Assembly: GCF_001262635.1 (NCBI RefSeq)
Contig: NZ_JXYH01000023.1
Span: 1 to 58,017 of the forward strand
Length of the DNA: 58,017 nt
Source: Aestuariivita boseongensis
GTDB lineage: Bacteria; Pseudomonadota; Alphaproteobacteria; Rhodobacterales; Rhodobacteraceae
Reading direction: 5' to 3'
The notes under the pieces are model-generated. The model made no database searches and was not told where the DNA came from. It was given only the letters and a program-made list of their open reading frames with translations. Of this stretch, positions 7,592 through 18,500 are shown piece after piece. The position numbers and the translations under genes are program-made. Every line of letters starts with the position of its first letter. The stretch's first letter is position 1.

Positions 7592-10500
7592 CTATTGGGT
7601 CGCCGCCACCGCGCGCCACACCTCGACGGGTGCGGAAATCCCCTTGATCTCCACCTCGCCGACCAATTCGCCCTCGGTCTCGTCTTCCACGGCGATCCAG
7701 GCGCGGGGCGACAGAAGGATTTCTCCATCGGCAGCCATGTCACAAAGCCGCGCGGCTAGGTTCACGGCCGTGCCGCTGGCGGTGTAGTGGAACCGCCCTT
7801 CCGATCCCACCATGCCCACCGTGGCATAGCCAAGCGAGATGCCCACGCCAAAACCCAGCCGGTGGCCCAGTTTGCGCCAGCGTTTGCACAAATCTGCCAT
7901 CACATCGCGCATGGCAAAGGCCAGCCGCAGCGCGTCGCCCGCAGGATCATCACAGGGCAGGGGGTCGTTGAAAAGAACCATGATCCCGTCGCCAGCGCGG
8001 TGATCCACACCCGCGCCATGGGCCGCGATCAGCTTGCCCATTTCCTCGTGATAGGTTTGCAGAACCTCGATGGTTTCTTCTGGCTCGGCCGTTTCACAAA
8101 AGGCAGTGAAGCCCCTGATATCGCAGAACAAAGCCGATATTAGCGCGCGATGGGATGACAGCATCGCATCATCGCCCGACGATACCACCGCATCGGCCAC
8201 CTGTTCCGGCAGGAAGCGTTTCAGGCGGCCCATACGCTCCAACTCGCTCACTTGCGCCTCCACCCGGTCGCCCAGTTCGGCGTTCAGGGTTTCCAGTGCT
8301 TTGAATTGTCGGACATTCTTGATGGCGATCACGGTTTGCGCGGCGAAGGTTTCGATCAGTTCGATTTCACCGGCGTCAAACGGAGCTGTTTCGTATCGGC
8401 TAAGCGCGATCACACCGAACGCCTTGCCGTCTTCAAGAAGCGGCACGCAGAGGCGGGTGCGCAAGCCTTCGTCATCGACCATCTTCAGATACGTCGGATC
8501 GCCCGCAAGATAGGGCGTGCTTTTGGTCATGTCGGCGATATGCACGGTGCACGCCTCGCGGAAACACTGCGCGATGGGCAGTTCGGCGTCGATCTGCCAC
8601 TCACGTTCTGCCGCGATATCGACGCGCGCTGTACCCCAATGGCCGCGAATGCGAAATGCGGTACTGTCCGGGTTCAGCAGCATCAGCGCCGCATCCGGCA
8701 CATCACACAGCCGCGCCGCCTTTTCAAGGATCATGTCAAAGACGGGCTGTTCGTCATCGCGGCTTTGGCTGATGACCTCCAATATCTGCTTGGTTGCGGC
8801 TTCCCGCTCCAGCCGCGTTTGCACCTCGCGAAACTGGCGGACGTTTTCGATGGCGATGACGGCCTGGGCGGCAAAACCTTCGATCAGGGCCCGGTCATCC
8901 TCGCTGAACGGGTTCACAGAAAACCGCGCGATGCCAAAGGCGCCGATCGCCACATCCTTCAGGATGAGCGGCACGGCCATGAACGAATGCAGCCCGTTCT
9001 TGTCCACATGGGCCACGCGCTGCGGATCGCCCGCGCGGTAAAGATCGGTGTCTTCCAGATCGTCGATCCGCACAGGTCGCTTCAACGCGATGGCCTCGGC
9101 GAAAGAAGATTTCCCATCCAGCGCCCATCGCATCTCGCCATGCTGCGAATGTGCCAGATCGGGCCCGTGATGCGCCGTATAGACCAGATCGCGCCCGTCC
9201 TCGCTGATCAGGGCAAGACCCGCATAATCCGACCCGCAAAGCCGCGCGCCACGTTCCAGAATGGCGTCAAAGACGGGGTCGGTATCATCCCGGATCTGGC
9301 TGATCAGTTCCAGCACCTCGGCCGAGGCTTGTTCCCGCTCAAGCCGGGATTGCACCTCACGGAACTGGCGGACGTTTTCGATGGCGATGACGGCCTGGGC
9401 GGCGAAGGTTTCGACAAGGGCTATCTCGTCGCTGCTGAAGGCCTTCACCTCTCGCCGGAAGAGGGTTATGCATCCGGCAACCTTGTCGTGGTTCAAAAGA
9501 GGCACGCAGAGTATCGTGCGCATCCCCTCACGCTCGACCATCGCGACGCGTCCGGGATCACCGCTCGCATATAGCTCTGTCTTTTTCAGATCTTCGATGT
9601 GGACGACTTGTGCGGTTCGCATCGCCACAGCCGGCGTCAAGTCGCTGTCCAAAGGTCTCGGCGTTGTACCGACGGACAGGTGGCGCAAACCCTCTCCGCG
9701 ATGCGCTGCCAGATGCCAGTTTCGTCCGGCCTCATCCAGAAGGCACAGATTTGCAAGCGGCGCGCCGGAAAGATGCGTCGCGTGTTTCAGGATCATGTCG
9801 AACACCGGCGCCGGATCGGTGCGGGAGCCGCTGATGACCTGTAATATCTCCCGTGATGCTTCTTCCCGCTCCAGCCGCGTCTGCACCTCGCGGAACTGTC
9901 GGACGTTTTCGATGGCGATGACGGCCTGCGCTGCAAAGGTTTCGACCAGCGAGATCTCTTCCGGGGTGAAGGGTTTCACCTCCATACGGAAAAGCGTGAT
10001 GGTGCCAATGGCCTCCTTCTCGCGGATCAGGGGGACAAACAGGACCGACCGGATGCCGCTGTCATCGACCATCGACCGAACAATCGGGCTTCCATCGCGA
10101 TAAAGATCACTTTGACCCATGTCGTCATGTGCAATCAGGCGCGCCTCGACAATGGATTTGGCGGCATAGGACAGATCGCCATCCAGTACCATCTGGCCCG
10201 ACTCAAACAGGGCGACCGCCGCAGAGAAAAGTCCGCGATGCGCGGCAAGCACCTGATGGGGGTCGGATGCGCGCGCCAGGATCAGGCCGGACATGGGCGC
10301 GTTGCACAGGGTCTGTGCGTTATCCAGAATGGCCTCGAAGACCGGGCGTTCATCGTCCAGCGTCTCGCTGATGACGTTCAGAACGTCACTTGTGGCCTTC
10401 TCACGGGCGAGACGGTTTTGCAATTCGCGGAACTGGCGCGCTTTTTCGATAGCGATCACGGCCTGATCGGCAAAGCTTTTCACAAGCGCGATCTGCGCCT

Positions 10501-10981
10501 CGTCGAAAGGGCGGACCTCTTTGCGGAACAGGATGAAGCAGCCGATCCCGCCTTCGGTTGTGACCAGCGGCACGAACAGATTGGTCCGAATGCCCTGAAT
10601 TTCGGCAAGGGCCACCACATTTGCCACACCCGCGCGATAGGCATCGGTGTCGCACATGTCATGCAGGTGGATCACCCTGGTCTCGAAAATCGCGCGCGCG
10701 GCGAAGGAGCGTTCCGGATCCATCGGCACATTGCCCGCATCGTAATAGGCCACCGTGCTGGGCTCGGCCCCGTAGCCGGCGACCATCTGCTGCACTGCGT
10801 CACCGGGTTTGGCGATGATCAGCGCGGCAAAGGGTGCCTCGCACAACCGCGCGGCGCTTTTCAGGATCGCGTCAAAAACCGGGGCCTGGTCATCGCGCGT
10901 GTCCCGGATCAGGCGGAGCACGTCATAGAGGGCGGCGGTTTGTGCCGTTGTGTCCGTGCTGGTGGCTATGTCTTCGGCCAC
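7592..10981 (-). CDS. Adenylate/guanylate cyclase with five tandem GAF modules
   Basis: 1129 residues. Five GAF sensor modules occupy about 1-180, 181-360, 361-537, 538-714 and 715-887. Most end in a near-identical FAAQAVIAIENVRQF linker followed by a short LERE helix. A class III cyclase domain follows (about 905-1129), with metal-binding Asp in FCDIRGFT and in GDGIMVLF and the SGTAVNLAARL block. It probably makes cAMP in response to small ligands or redox state. No membrane segment, so soluble. The start is GTG at 10981 with AGGGAG nine bases upstream. Monocistronic. Confidence 0.9.
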   Translation of the reverse strand: MAEDIATSTDTTAQTAALYDVLRLIRDTRDDQAPVFDAILKSAARLCEAPFAALIIAKPGDAVQQMVAGYGAEPSTVAYYDAGNVPMDPERSFAARAIFETRVIHLHDMCDTDAYRAGVANVVALAEIQGIRTNLFVPLVTTEGGIGCFILFRKEVRPFDEAQIALVKSFADQAVIAIEKARQFRELQNRLAREKATSDVLNVISETLDDERPVFEAILDNAQTLCNAPMSGLILARASDPHQVLAAHRGLFSAAVALFESGQMVLDGDLSYAAKSIVEARLIAHDDMGQSDLYRDGSPIVRSMVDDSGIRSVLFVPLIREKEAIGTITLFRMEVKPFTPEEISLVETFAAQAVIAIENVRQFREVQTRLEREEASREILQVISGSRTDPAPVFDMILKHATHLSGAPLANLCLLDEAGRNWHLAAHRGEGLRHLSVGTTPRPLDSDLTPAVAMRTAQVVHIEDLKKTELYASGDPGRVAMVEREGMRTILCVPLLNHDKVAGCITLFRREVKAFSSDEIALVETFAAQAVIAIENVRQFREVQSRLEREQASAEVLELISQIRDDTDPVFDAILERGARLCGSDYAGLALISEDGRDLVYTAHHGPDLAHSQHGEMRWALDGKSSFAEAIALKRPVRIDDLEDTDLYRAGDPQRVAHVDKNGLHSFMAVPLILKDVAIGAFGIARFSVNPFSEDDRALIEGFAAQAVIAIENVRQFREVQTRLEREAATKQILEVISQSRDDEQPVFDMILEKAARLCDVPDAALMLLNPDSTAFRIRGHWGTARVDIAAEREWQIDAELPIAQCFREACTVHIADMTKSTPYLAGDPTYLKMVDDEGLRTRLCVPLLEDGKAFGVIALSRYETAPFDAGEIELIETFAAQTVIAIKNVRQFKALETLNAELGDRVEAQVSELERMGRLKRFLPEQVADAVVSSGDDAMLSSHRALISALFCDIRGFTAFCETAEPEETIEVLQTYHEEMGKLIAAHGAGVDHRAGDGIMVLFNDPLPCDDPAGDALRLAFAMRDVMADLCKRWRKLGHRLGFGVGISLGYATVGMVGSEGRFHYTASGTAVNLAARLCDMAADGEILLSPRAWIAVEDETEGELVGEVEIKGISAPVEVWRAVAATQ

Positions 10982-11050
10982 GCGGGCAAGCTCCCTGTCT
11001 TACGGTAAGCTCAGCCTAAACACTGCGCGCGGCGCAGACCAGCCCTTCCG

Positions 11051-11593
11051 TCAGTCGCGCAGAAAGGCAGTCGTGTCCGCAACATCCGCACACACCGTCA
11101 CGAAGTCTTTCAGCGAGGGATCGGCAAAGCCCTGGTCGATCACATGATCAATTAGCCCGATCAGGGGGTCCCAATAGCCTTCGATATTCATCAGTACAAT
11201 GGGTTTCCCATGCAGGCTCAGCTGCGCCCAGGTCAGAACCTCGAAAAACTCGTCCAGCGATCCCGCACCGCCGGGCAAAACCACGATGGCATCGGCATTC
11301 ATGAACATGACCTTTTTGCGCTCATGCATGGTTTCGGTCACGACATAGCGGGTCAGGTCGGTTTTGCCGACTTCCCAATCCACCAGATGCTTGGGGATCA
11401 CCCCGAACGTGTCGCCGCCAGCGGCTTGGGCCGCGCGCGCCACTTCGCCCATCAGCCCCACATCTCCCGCGCCGTAGACCAGCCGCCAGCCTTCCCGGGC
11501 CAGCGCCGTGCCAAAGGCGGTTGCGGCTGCGGAATAGGCAGGCATTGCGCCGCTGCGGGATCCGCAATAGACACAGACGGATTTTGCAGCCAT
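11051..11593 (-). CDS. LOG family protein (nucleotide 5'-monophosphate phosphoribohydrolase-like)
   Basis: 180 residues, of the TIGR00730 / LOG type. Such enzymes release the base from cytokinin riboside monophosphates or related nucleotides. It starts with the VCVYCGSRSG block, and the signature appears as LPGGAGSLDEFFE (PGGxGTxxE in the family, here with Ser for Thr). RKKVMFMNADA and WAQLSLHGKPIV are also characteristic. AAGGAA lies seven bases before ATG 11593. Bacterial members are often annotated as lysine decarboxylase; that name is not supported here. Confidence 0.88.
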   Translation of the reverse strand: MAAKSVCVYCGSRSGAMPAYSAAATAFGTALAREGWRLVYGAGDVGLMGEVARAAQAAGGDTFGVIPKHLVDWEVGKTDLTRYVVTETMHERKKVMFMNADAIVVLPGGAGSLDEFFEVLTWAQLSLHGKPIVLMNIEGYWDPLIGLIDHVIDQGFADPSLKDFVTVCADVADTTAFLRD

Positions 11594-11689
11594 GGGCAGT
11601 TCCTTTCGATGCGGGCGGAGTTGGGCTTTGACCCCTCATATCCCGGTTGATAGGGTGGCTCAACCGCCGGGTGCCAACGGCGTGAGGGG

Positions 11690-13177
11690 ATGACGGACAT
11701 GACCGAAAAAGCGGGCTTTCTGGGCCTTGGAGCCGCAGGCGGAGCTGCTGCGGGCGCTGCCGCCGTCGCGGCCGTGATCGCGGTGCTTTATGCAACCGGA
11801 GTTCTGGCCCCCGGCGATGATCCCGTGGCCGAACCCGCCGCCGTGATCCAACCGGAACCGCAACCGGCGCCAATCGCGGATTCCACCGCGCCCACTGAGG
11901 GAAGCACGGCAGAACCTGCCATGACACCGTCCGAGGCGACAGAAACGACCGCAGAGACATCGCCCGCACCGGAACCGGCACCGACAGCCGCGGAAGACAG
12001 CGCAACAACCGAAGAAACGACAACAGCTCCCGCGCCGTCAGCCACCGCCTCGACCCCGGACACTGAACCGACATCGACAGAACCCGCATCGGTTCCTGCC
12101 GCTCCCGCCGCCGACGCCGCTCCGCAAACCGATGAGGTCGCCACCGCACCGGCCACTCCCGACACGCCTGTCGCGCCCAGCCCACTGCCGGCGCCGCGCT
12201 TTGACGTGGTGCGCGCCTCGCCCGATGGGACGACGGTGATCGCAGGTGAAGCCGCCCCCGGCAGCACAGTACAGATCCTTGTGGACGGAGAGATTGCCGA
12301 CACCCAGACCGCCAGCGCGCAAGGCGAGTTCGTGAGCCTGCTGACCCTGCCTTCCAGCACCCAGGCACGCGTTCTGAGCCTTCTGTCCCGGCAGGACAGC
12401 CGCGAGGCCCCCTCGGCAGAGGAGATCATTCTGGCCCCGACACCGGCCCCGCAGGTGGCAGCCGCCGAACCTGCGCCGCAAACGGCTGAAACTGAAACCG
12501 CGACCGACACCGCGCCGCAGGCCGAACCTGCCAGTACAACACAGCCCGAGACGGCAGATGCAACGGTCGCGCCCCAGACCAGCGCGGCCGAAGCGACGGC
12601 AGAAGGCGCGGAACCGCAGCCTGCCGCCGTCGCGGTTCTGCGCGCCGATGAAGAAGGGGTGGAGCTGGTTCAGCCCGCAACGTCCGAGCCTGCCTCCGAT
12701 GCATCGCAAATCGCGCTCGACACCATTGGTTATTCGCCGGAGGGAGACGTGCTGCTGTCAGGCCGGGCACAGGGTGAGGGGCAGGTGCGGGTGTACCTGG
12801 ACAACGCCGCCCGCGCCGATGTGACCACCGATGCCTCGGGCCGTTGGCGCGCGCGACTGGATGGTATCGCGCCGGGCGTCTATACCCTGCGCCTCGATGA
12901 GCTTGGCGTAGATGGCGCGGTTCTCAGCCGTCTCGAAACCCCGTTCAAACGCGAAAGCCCCGAAACCCTGGCCAGCGCCCAGCCGCAGTCCGACCCGCCC
13001 GAGGAACCTGCCCCGATCACCCAGGTGACCGTGCAGGCAGGCGATACGCTGTGGGCGATTTCGCGGGAACGCTATGGCGACGGGCTGCTTTACGTGCGTC
13101 TGTTCCAGGCCAACCGCGACGCGATCCGCGACCCCGATCTGATCTATCCCGGCCAGATCTTCACCATCCCCGAGTGA
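11690..13177 (+). CDS. LysM domain envelope protein with Ala/Pro/Glu-rich linkers
   Basis: 495 residues. A short cytoplasmic start is followed by a Gly/Ala-rich membrane anchor (about 9-40), then a low-complexity Ala/Pro/Thr/Glu linker of more than 100 residues. Two Ig-like repeats follow, around 170-240 and 340-415, recognisable from APGSTVQILVDG and GEGQVRVYLDN. A C-terminal LysM module starts at TVQAGDTLWAISRERYGDG. LysM binds peptidoglycan, so the protein is likely anchored in the inner membrane and reaches the wall. GAGGGG lies directly before ATG 11690; a second ATG at 11699 is possible. Confidence 0.85.
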   Translation: MTDMTEKAGFLGLGAAGGAAAGAAAVAAVIAVLYATGVLAPGDDPVAEPAAVIQPEPQPAPIADSTAPTEGSTAEPAMTPSEATETTAETSPAPEPAPTAAEDSATTEETTTAPAPSATASTPDTEPTSTEPASVPAAPAADAAPQTDEVATAPATPDTPVAPSPLPAPRFDVVRASPDGTTVIAGEAAPGSTVQILVDGEIADTQTASAQGEFVSLLTLPSSTQARVLSLLSRQDSREAPSAEEIILAPTPAPQVAAAEPAPQTAETETATDTAPQAEPASTTQPETADATVAPQTSAAEATAEGAEPQPAAVAVLRADEEGVELVQPATSEPASDASQIALDTIGYSPEGDVLLSGRAQGEGQVRVYLDNAARADVTTDASGRWRARLDGIAPGVYTLRLDELGVDGAVLSRLETPFKRESPETLASAQPQSDPPEEPAPITQVTVQAGDTLWAISRERYGDGLLYVRLFQANRDAIRDPDLIYPGQIFTIPE

Positions 13178-13246
13178 TCGTACATCGCTGGTCATTTGCG
13201 CTGCTTGGGCGTATGTCAGGGGAAATGATTTTTTCCCTCAGGCGTC

Positions 13247-15046
13247 ATGTCCGAAGATATCTCTGAAGAAGAGCGCAGATCGGGTCTGCGCACCATCCGC
13301 AAGGTTGCCCCCTATCTCTGGCCCGAGCATGAGCCTTGGGTCAAACGTCGTGTCATCGGCGCGCTGGCGCTTCTGGTGCTGGCCAAGCTGATCGCGGTGG
13401 TGATCCCGGTTCTGTACAAGGGCGCGGTTGACGCGCTGGCAGAAGAAGGTGTGCCGATGCTAGCGCTGGGCGCGGTCGGCCTGACGGTGGCCTATGGCGT
13501 GGCGCGGCTGTTGAATGTGGGCTTCCAGCAGCTGCGCGATGCGGTCTTCGCCGCCGTGAGTCAGCGCGCGCTCAGGGCTCTTGCGCTTGAGACGTTCCAG
13601 CATATCCACCGCCTGTCCATGCGATACCACATCACGCGCAAGACAGGGGGGCTGAGCCGGATCATCGAACGCGGCGTGAAGGGCGTGGATTTCCTTCTGC
13701 GCTTCATGCTGTTTTCCATCGGCCCGCTGATCCTTGAGCTTTTGCTGGTGGGCATCATCCTGACTGTGCTGTTTGACGCGTGGTACCTGCTGATCGTGGC
13801 GGTCACCATCGCGCTTTATGTCTGGTTCACCTTCGCCGTGACCGAATGGCGCGTGAAGCTGCGACGCGAGATGAACGAACAGGACACCGACGCCAATCAG
13901 AAGGCGATCGACAGCCTGTTGAACTTTGAAACGGTCAAGTATTTCGGCGCCGAAGGCCGCGAGGCGCGCCGCTATGACAGCGCGATGCGGCTTTATGAAC
14001 AGGCGGCGCTGAAAACGTCCTATTCGCTGGCGTTCCTGAATTTCGGCCAAAGCTTCCTGATCACTGGGGGCCTGATCGGGGTGATGGTGCTGGCCGCCAT
14101 CGGTGTGCAGAACGGCGCGCTGACCGTGGGCGATTTCGTCATGGTCAACGCCTATATGATCCAGATCACCATCCCGCTGAATTTCCTGGGCACGGTTTAC
14201 CGCGAGATCCGCCAATCGCTGGTGGATATGGGCGAAATGTTCAACCTGCTGGAACAGCCGCAAGAGGTGACAGACAAACCCGGCGCGCCTGCGCTTGAGG
14301 TCACAGGCGGGCGGATTGCCCTGGAAGGTGTGCATTTCGGGTATGAAAAGACGCGTGAAATCCTCAAAGGCATCGACCTGACTGTCGAGCCGGGCCAGAT
14401 GGTGGCCATCGTGGGCGCGACCGGGTCGGGAAAATCCACCATCGGTCGGCTTCTTTTCCGGTTCTACGACGTCACCGGCGGCGCGCTGAAGATCGACGGG
14501 CAGGATATCCGCGATGTGACGCAGGACAGCCTGCATGCCGCCATCGGCGTGGTGCCGCAGGACACGGTGCTTTTCAACGACACGATCCGCTATAACATCG
14601 CCTATGGGCGCGAGGATGCCACCGAAGACGATATCATCGCCGCCGCGCGCGCCGCGCAGATCCATGATTTCATCGCGTCGCTGCCCGAAGGCTATGACAC
14701 GATGGTGGGCGAACGCGGGCTGAAGCTGTCGGGGGGAGAGAAACAGCGCGTGGGGATCGCCCGTACCTTGCTGAAAAACCCGCCGATCCTTTTGCTAGAC
14801 GAGGCGACTTCGGCCCTCGACAGCGACACCGAGGCCGAGATCAAGGATGCGCTGGCCCGCGCGGGGCAGGGGCGCACGGTGATCACTATCGCGCATCGCC
14901 TGTCCACGATTGCCGAGGCCGATCAGATCGTCGTGCTGGATGCAGGCCAGGTGATCGAACGCGGCACCCATGACGACCTTTTGGCGCGTCAGGGTCGCTA
15001 TGCCCAGCTTTGGCAGCGTCAGCAGGCGGATGAAGAGGCCGCCTGA
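13247..15046 (+). CDS. Atm1-type ABC exporter (permease-ATPase fusion)
   Basis: 599 residues. Six membrane helices (about 38-310) are fused to an ATPase domain. Walker A is GATGSGKST, the signature is LSGGEKQR, Walker B is ILLLDEATSALD and the H-loop is IAHRLSTI. The strongly conserved NFETVKYFGAE segment is typical of the Atm1/HMT1/ABCB7 group, which exports glutathione-linked sulfur or metal compounds and supports iron-sulfur and heavy-metal homeostasis. It acts as a homodimer in the inner membrane. Monocistronic. Confidence 0.92.
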   Translation: MSEDISEEERRSGLRTIRKVAPYLWPEHEPWVKRRVIGALALLVLAKLIAVVIPVLYKGAVDALAEEGVPMLALGAVGLTVAYGVARLLNVGFQQLRDAVFAAVSQRALRALALETFQHIHRLSMRYHITRKTGGLSRIIERGVKGVDFLLRFMLFSIGPLILELLLVGIILTVLFDAWYLLIVAVTIALYVWFTFAVTEWRVKLRREMNEQDTDANQKAIDSLLNFETVKYFGAEGREARRYDSAMRLYEQAALKTSYSLAFLNFGQSFLITGGLIGVMVLAAIGVQNGALTVGDFVMVNAYMIQITIPLNFLGTVYREIRQSLVDMGEMFNLLEQPQEVTDKPGAPALEVTGGRIALEGVHFGYEKTREILKGIDLTVEPGQMVAIVGATGSGKSTIGRLLFRFYDVTGGALKIDGQDIRDVTQDSLHAAIGVVPQDTVLFNDTIRYNIAYGREDATEDDIIAAARAAQIHDFIASLPEGYDTMVGERGLKLSGGEKQRVGIARTLLKNPPILLLDEATSALDSDTEAEIKDALARAGQGRTVITIAHRLSTIAEADQIVVLDAGQVIERGTHDDLLARQGRYAQLWQRQQADEEAA

Positions 15047-15215
15047 GCAAAGCTCTGGTACGGAATCAAGGCCGAAGGCCGCCGTGCCAGCGCCTGACTG
15101 TCCCCGCAGGCTGGCGCTTTGTTGGGTGCTGTTACAACGAGCATTCGGAAGATGATGCGGCAACCATAAAGTCCTGCGAACTGATGTTGCAGCGCCATCC
15201 TATAGGCAGGCGCTG

Positions 15216-15548
15216 TCACGGCTTGCACATTTTCGCACTACGTTGCGCAATCCCGATACCAACGCAGCTAAGAACGGATGCCGCAATCATCGCGCCAACC
15301 CGTAGCAAACCCCACACATCTCCATTTCCCGACGCCGACTGGAACGGAACCGTCAAAGTCGCGCTCACGGCAGCCAGCAAAAGCGCGGACAGCCACACAT
15401 GCCGCCCCGTTCCACCAAACGAACATGGCAATGCCGCCAGCCCAAACCCAGCGGGGACCAGCGCGGTGGGGGAGAATTTGTCCACGACCGCAAACGCCAC
15501 GACCGATAAGACCACCAAACCCGCACCGGCCAGCCCCATCACGCTCAT
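15216..15548 (-). CDS. Small hypothetical membrane protein
   Basis: 110 residues with three to four predicted membrane helices (about 4-23, 28-44, 50-66 and 80-102) and a short basic tail. It lies 14 bp after the RND pump gene on the same strand and may be the last gene of that operon. No strong ribosome-binding site is visible before ATG 15548. Family not recognised; it could be an accessory subunit or an unrelated passenger. Confidence 0.5.
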   Translation of the reverse strand: MSVMGLAGAGLVVLSVVAFAVVDKFSPTALVPAGFGLAALPCSFGGTGRHVWLSALLLAAVSATLTVPFQSASGNGDVWGLLRVGAMIAASVLSCVGIGIAQRSAKMCKP

Positions 15549-15562
15549 AGGCGACGTAAAGC

Positions 15563-18500
15563 TTACTCAGCGGCCTTCAGCGGTGCACCGGCAGGCTCGG
15601 GCCGGGCAACAACGGGCTGATCTTCTTCCCACAGGATTTCCGGCGCTTTCACCCGGCGCGCGGCGCGCTGCAAGGCCCAGTCCTGCGCGGCCTGGCTTGT
15701 GCGGCCCAGGGACAGGCGCGCCAGCGCGCGGGCGATCCAGGTGACATAGGTCACGAACCAGATCCGAAGCGCCAGCAGGGAGGGCGTGACCACCAGCGTC
15801 AGCACCGTCGCCACGCCAAGACCGAACACCACCGCCGTGGCCAGCTGTTTCCACCACAGCGCCGTGGGGCTGTCGATGGAATAGCCGCCGCCGATGAAAT
15901 CCAGGCTCAGGCCGAACATCATCGGCGCCAGACCTGCCATCGTGGTGATCGTAGTCAGCAGCACCGGGCGGATCCGCGCCTCTGCCGTGCGGGTGATCGC
16001 TTCGATCCGGGGCATATAGCGGGAATATTCCTGATAGGTGTCGATCAGAACGATATTGTTGTTCACAACGATCCCGGCCAAAGCCACGATGCCCGTTCCG
16101 GTCATGATGATCGAAAACGGCTGCTGCATGACCAGCATCCCGATCAGCACGCCGGTGGTCGACAGGATCACCGCCAGAAGCACCAGAACCGCGTTGTAGA
16201 ACGAGTTGAACTGCGCCAGCAGGATGATGAACATCAGCCCAAGCGCGCCTGCAAAGGCATTGACCAGGAAGGCACCGGATTCGGCCTGTTCTTCCTGATC
16301 GCCGGTCCATTCCCACGCGATCTGCGCGGGCAAGGGATCGGTGTCCAGCCATTCGGTCAGCAGGGCAATGCGTTCATTGGCGTTGATGGGCATTGCGCGC
16401 AGGCTGCCTGCCTCCAGCGCCTCGGTCAGCTCGGACTGGCTCACATCTTCGGCCAGGCTCTGAACGCGGTAACCCGCCTGCACGCCGTCGAGGCGCAGCA
16501 GGCTGTCGTCGCGCTCCAGCTCCACCGGGTCTTCGACCACCTGCGCCACGGCTAGGCGGCGTTCCTCGCCCCGTGGGCCGGTGACAAGCTGCGCCAGACC
16601 CGGCGCCACATCGGCCTTGAGGTCAAAGATCCGCTGCTGATCCACCCGCGTGATCGAGGCCAGCTTTTCCACCGGCTCCCGCGTGATGAAATTCGACAGG
16701 GGCACCAACCCGTCCGAGGTGCGCACCTTCAGCGTATCCAGCGTCGACAGCACCCGGTCGCTTTCGGGTAGGCGGACGCGGATCTCGATCTCCTCGTCGC
16801 TCGAATCCACGCGCATCGTGTCCAGCAGGATGCCGCGCGTGACCAGCTGCACCATCGCGCCCACCGTGGCCACATCCGCGCCATAGCGGCCCGCTTTTTC
16901 CACATCCACGTTGATCTGCCAATCGATACCGGGCAGGGGGGTCGTGTCTTCGATCAGGATCAGGCCGGGTGTCGCTTCGAACTGCGCACGGGCTGCATCG
17001 GTGGCGGCATAAAGCGCCTCCCAGTCATCGCCTTTCAGGCGCAGATGTACCGGCTTGCCCGACGCCGGGCCCTGTTCCAGCGGCTGCACTTCCACTTCGA
17101 AACCCGGCAGCTTTGCCAGCTCGGCCTCCAGCTCATCCAGAACGCGGTCACCGTCGAAGGCATAGGCGACAACCTCACGCTCAAGCAGGCCGAAGAACCA
17201 GGTTTCTGTCGTTGTGGGGCGATCTTCCCAGGGGATGATCTCGAACTGAACCTGGCCGACGGTGTCCTGCGGCTGGAACGCGCCGGGGCCGGCGGTGTCC
17301 AGACCGCCTTCGCCCGCGAAGGAGAAGACGTTGATGACAGCCGGATGCGCCATGATGACGTTTTCCACCTGGCGCACCATCTCGTCCTTTTCGGTCAAAG
17401 ACAGGTTGCCGCGCCCGCGCACGAAGGCCGTGGCCTGTTCCGGTTCGCTTTCCACGAAGAACTCAACGCCCCGGTTGTTCTGTGCATAGGTGGTAAAAAC
17501 CGTGACTACGGCGAATGCCACAACGGCCAGCGTGACCAGCGGCATCACCGGGTTGCCCACGATGGCCTTGATGAACCAGCCAAAGCCCGTGTGGCGGCGC
17601 GTGTTGCGCACAGGGCGTTCACGCCGTTCGATCTTGGCGGCATCCAGCGTGATGGATCCCGCAAAAGCGCCCAGAATGAACAACGCCGCGCCAAACAGCT
17701 CTCCGGCGATTGCCGGCACGCCTGCGGGCAGCAGATATTCCGGGTTCAGCAACTGCATCGCGCCCAGGAAAATCGTGTAGAGCGCCACAGGCACTAGAAG
17801 CGCGCGCAGCCAGTAAGGCGCAGCGGCGCGCAGCGCGTCCGAGGCGCGGCCGAAGACGCGGCTCATCCGGCCCGTCACGCCGCCCATCACCGGCAGGTAT
17901 ATCAGCGCCACCAGAAGCGACGCCGACAGAACGAAGATCAGCGTCACCGGCAGCATGCCCATGAATTCACCGGGCACGCCGGGCCAGAACAGCATCGGAA
18001 GGAAGGCACACAGCGTCGTTGCGGTTGATGACACCACAGGCCAGAACATCCGCTGCGCCGCCTCCACATAGGCGTGCATCGGGCCCGAGCCTTCGCTGAT
18101 GCGTTTGTCGGCATATTCAACGACCACGATCGCACCATCGACCAGCATCCCCACCGCAAGGATCAGCCCGAACATCACGATGTTCGAGATGCTGACGCCC
18201 ATCACGGCAAGGAAGGCAAAACACAGAAGGAATGAGGTGGGGATCGCAAAACCAACCAGCAGCGCCGCGCGCGAGCCAAGCGCCGACAGCACCACGATCA
18301 TCACCAGCGCCACAGCGGTCAGAACCGACCCTTCCAGCTGGCCCACCATGGAATCCACGATCCGGCTCTGGTCGTTCGAGGTGCCCACTTCCAGCACCGC
18401 CTGCAGTTCCGCCGGCCATTTCGTCTGCGCCGTGGCCACCGTTTCCTTCACCAGTGTGGCGGTGTCGATCAGGTTGAAGCCCTTGCGCTTGACCACCTGC

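Noticed and set aside
15047-15215. Terminator after the Atm1-type exporter
   Set aside because: AGCGCC and GGCGCT pair weakly with a long loop and only a short T-run follows; not convincing.
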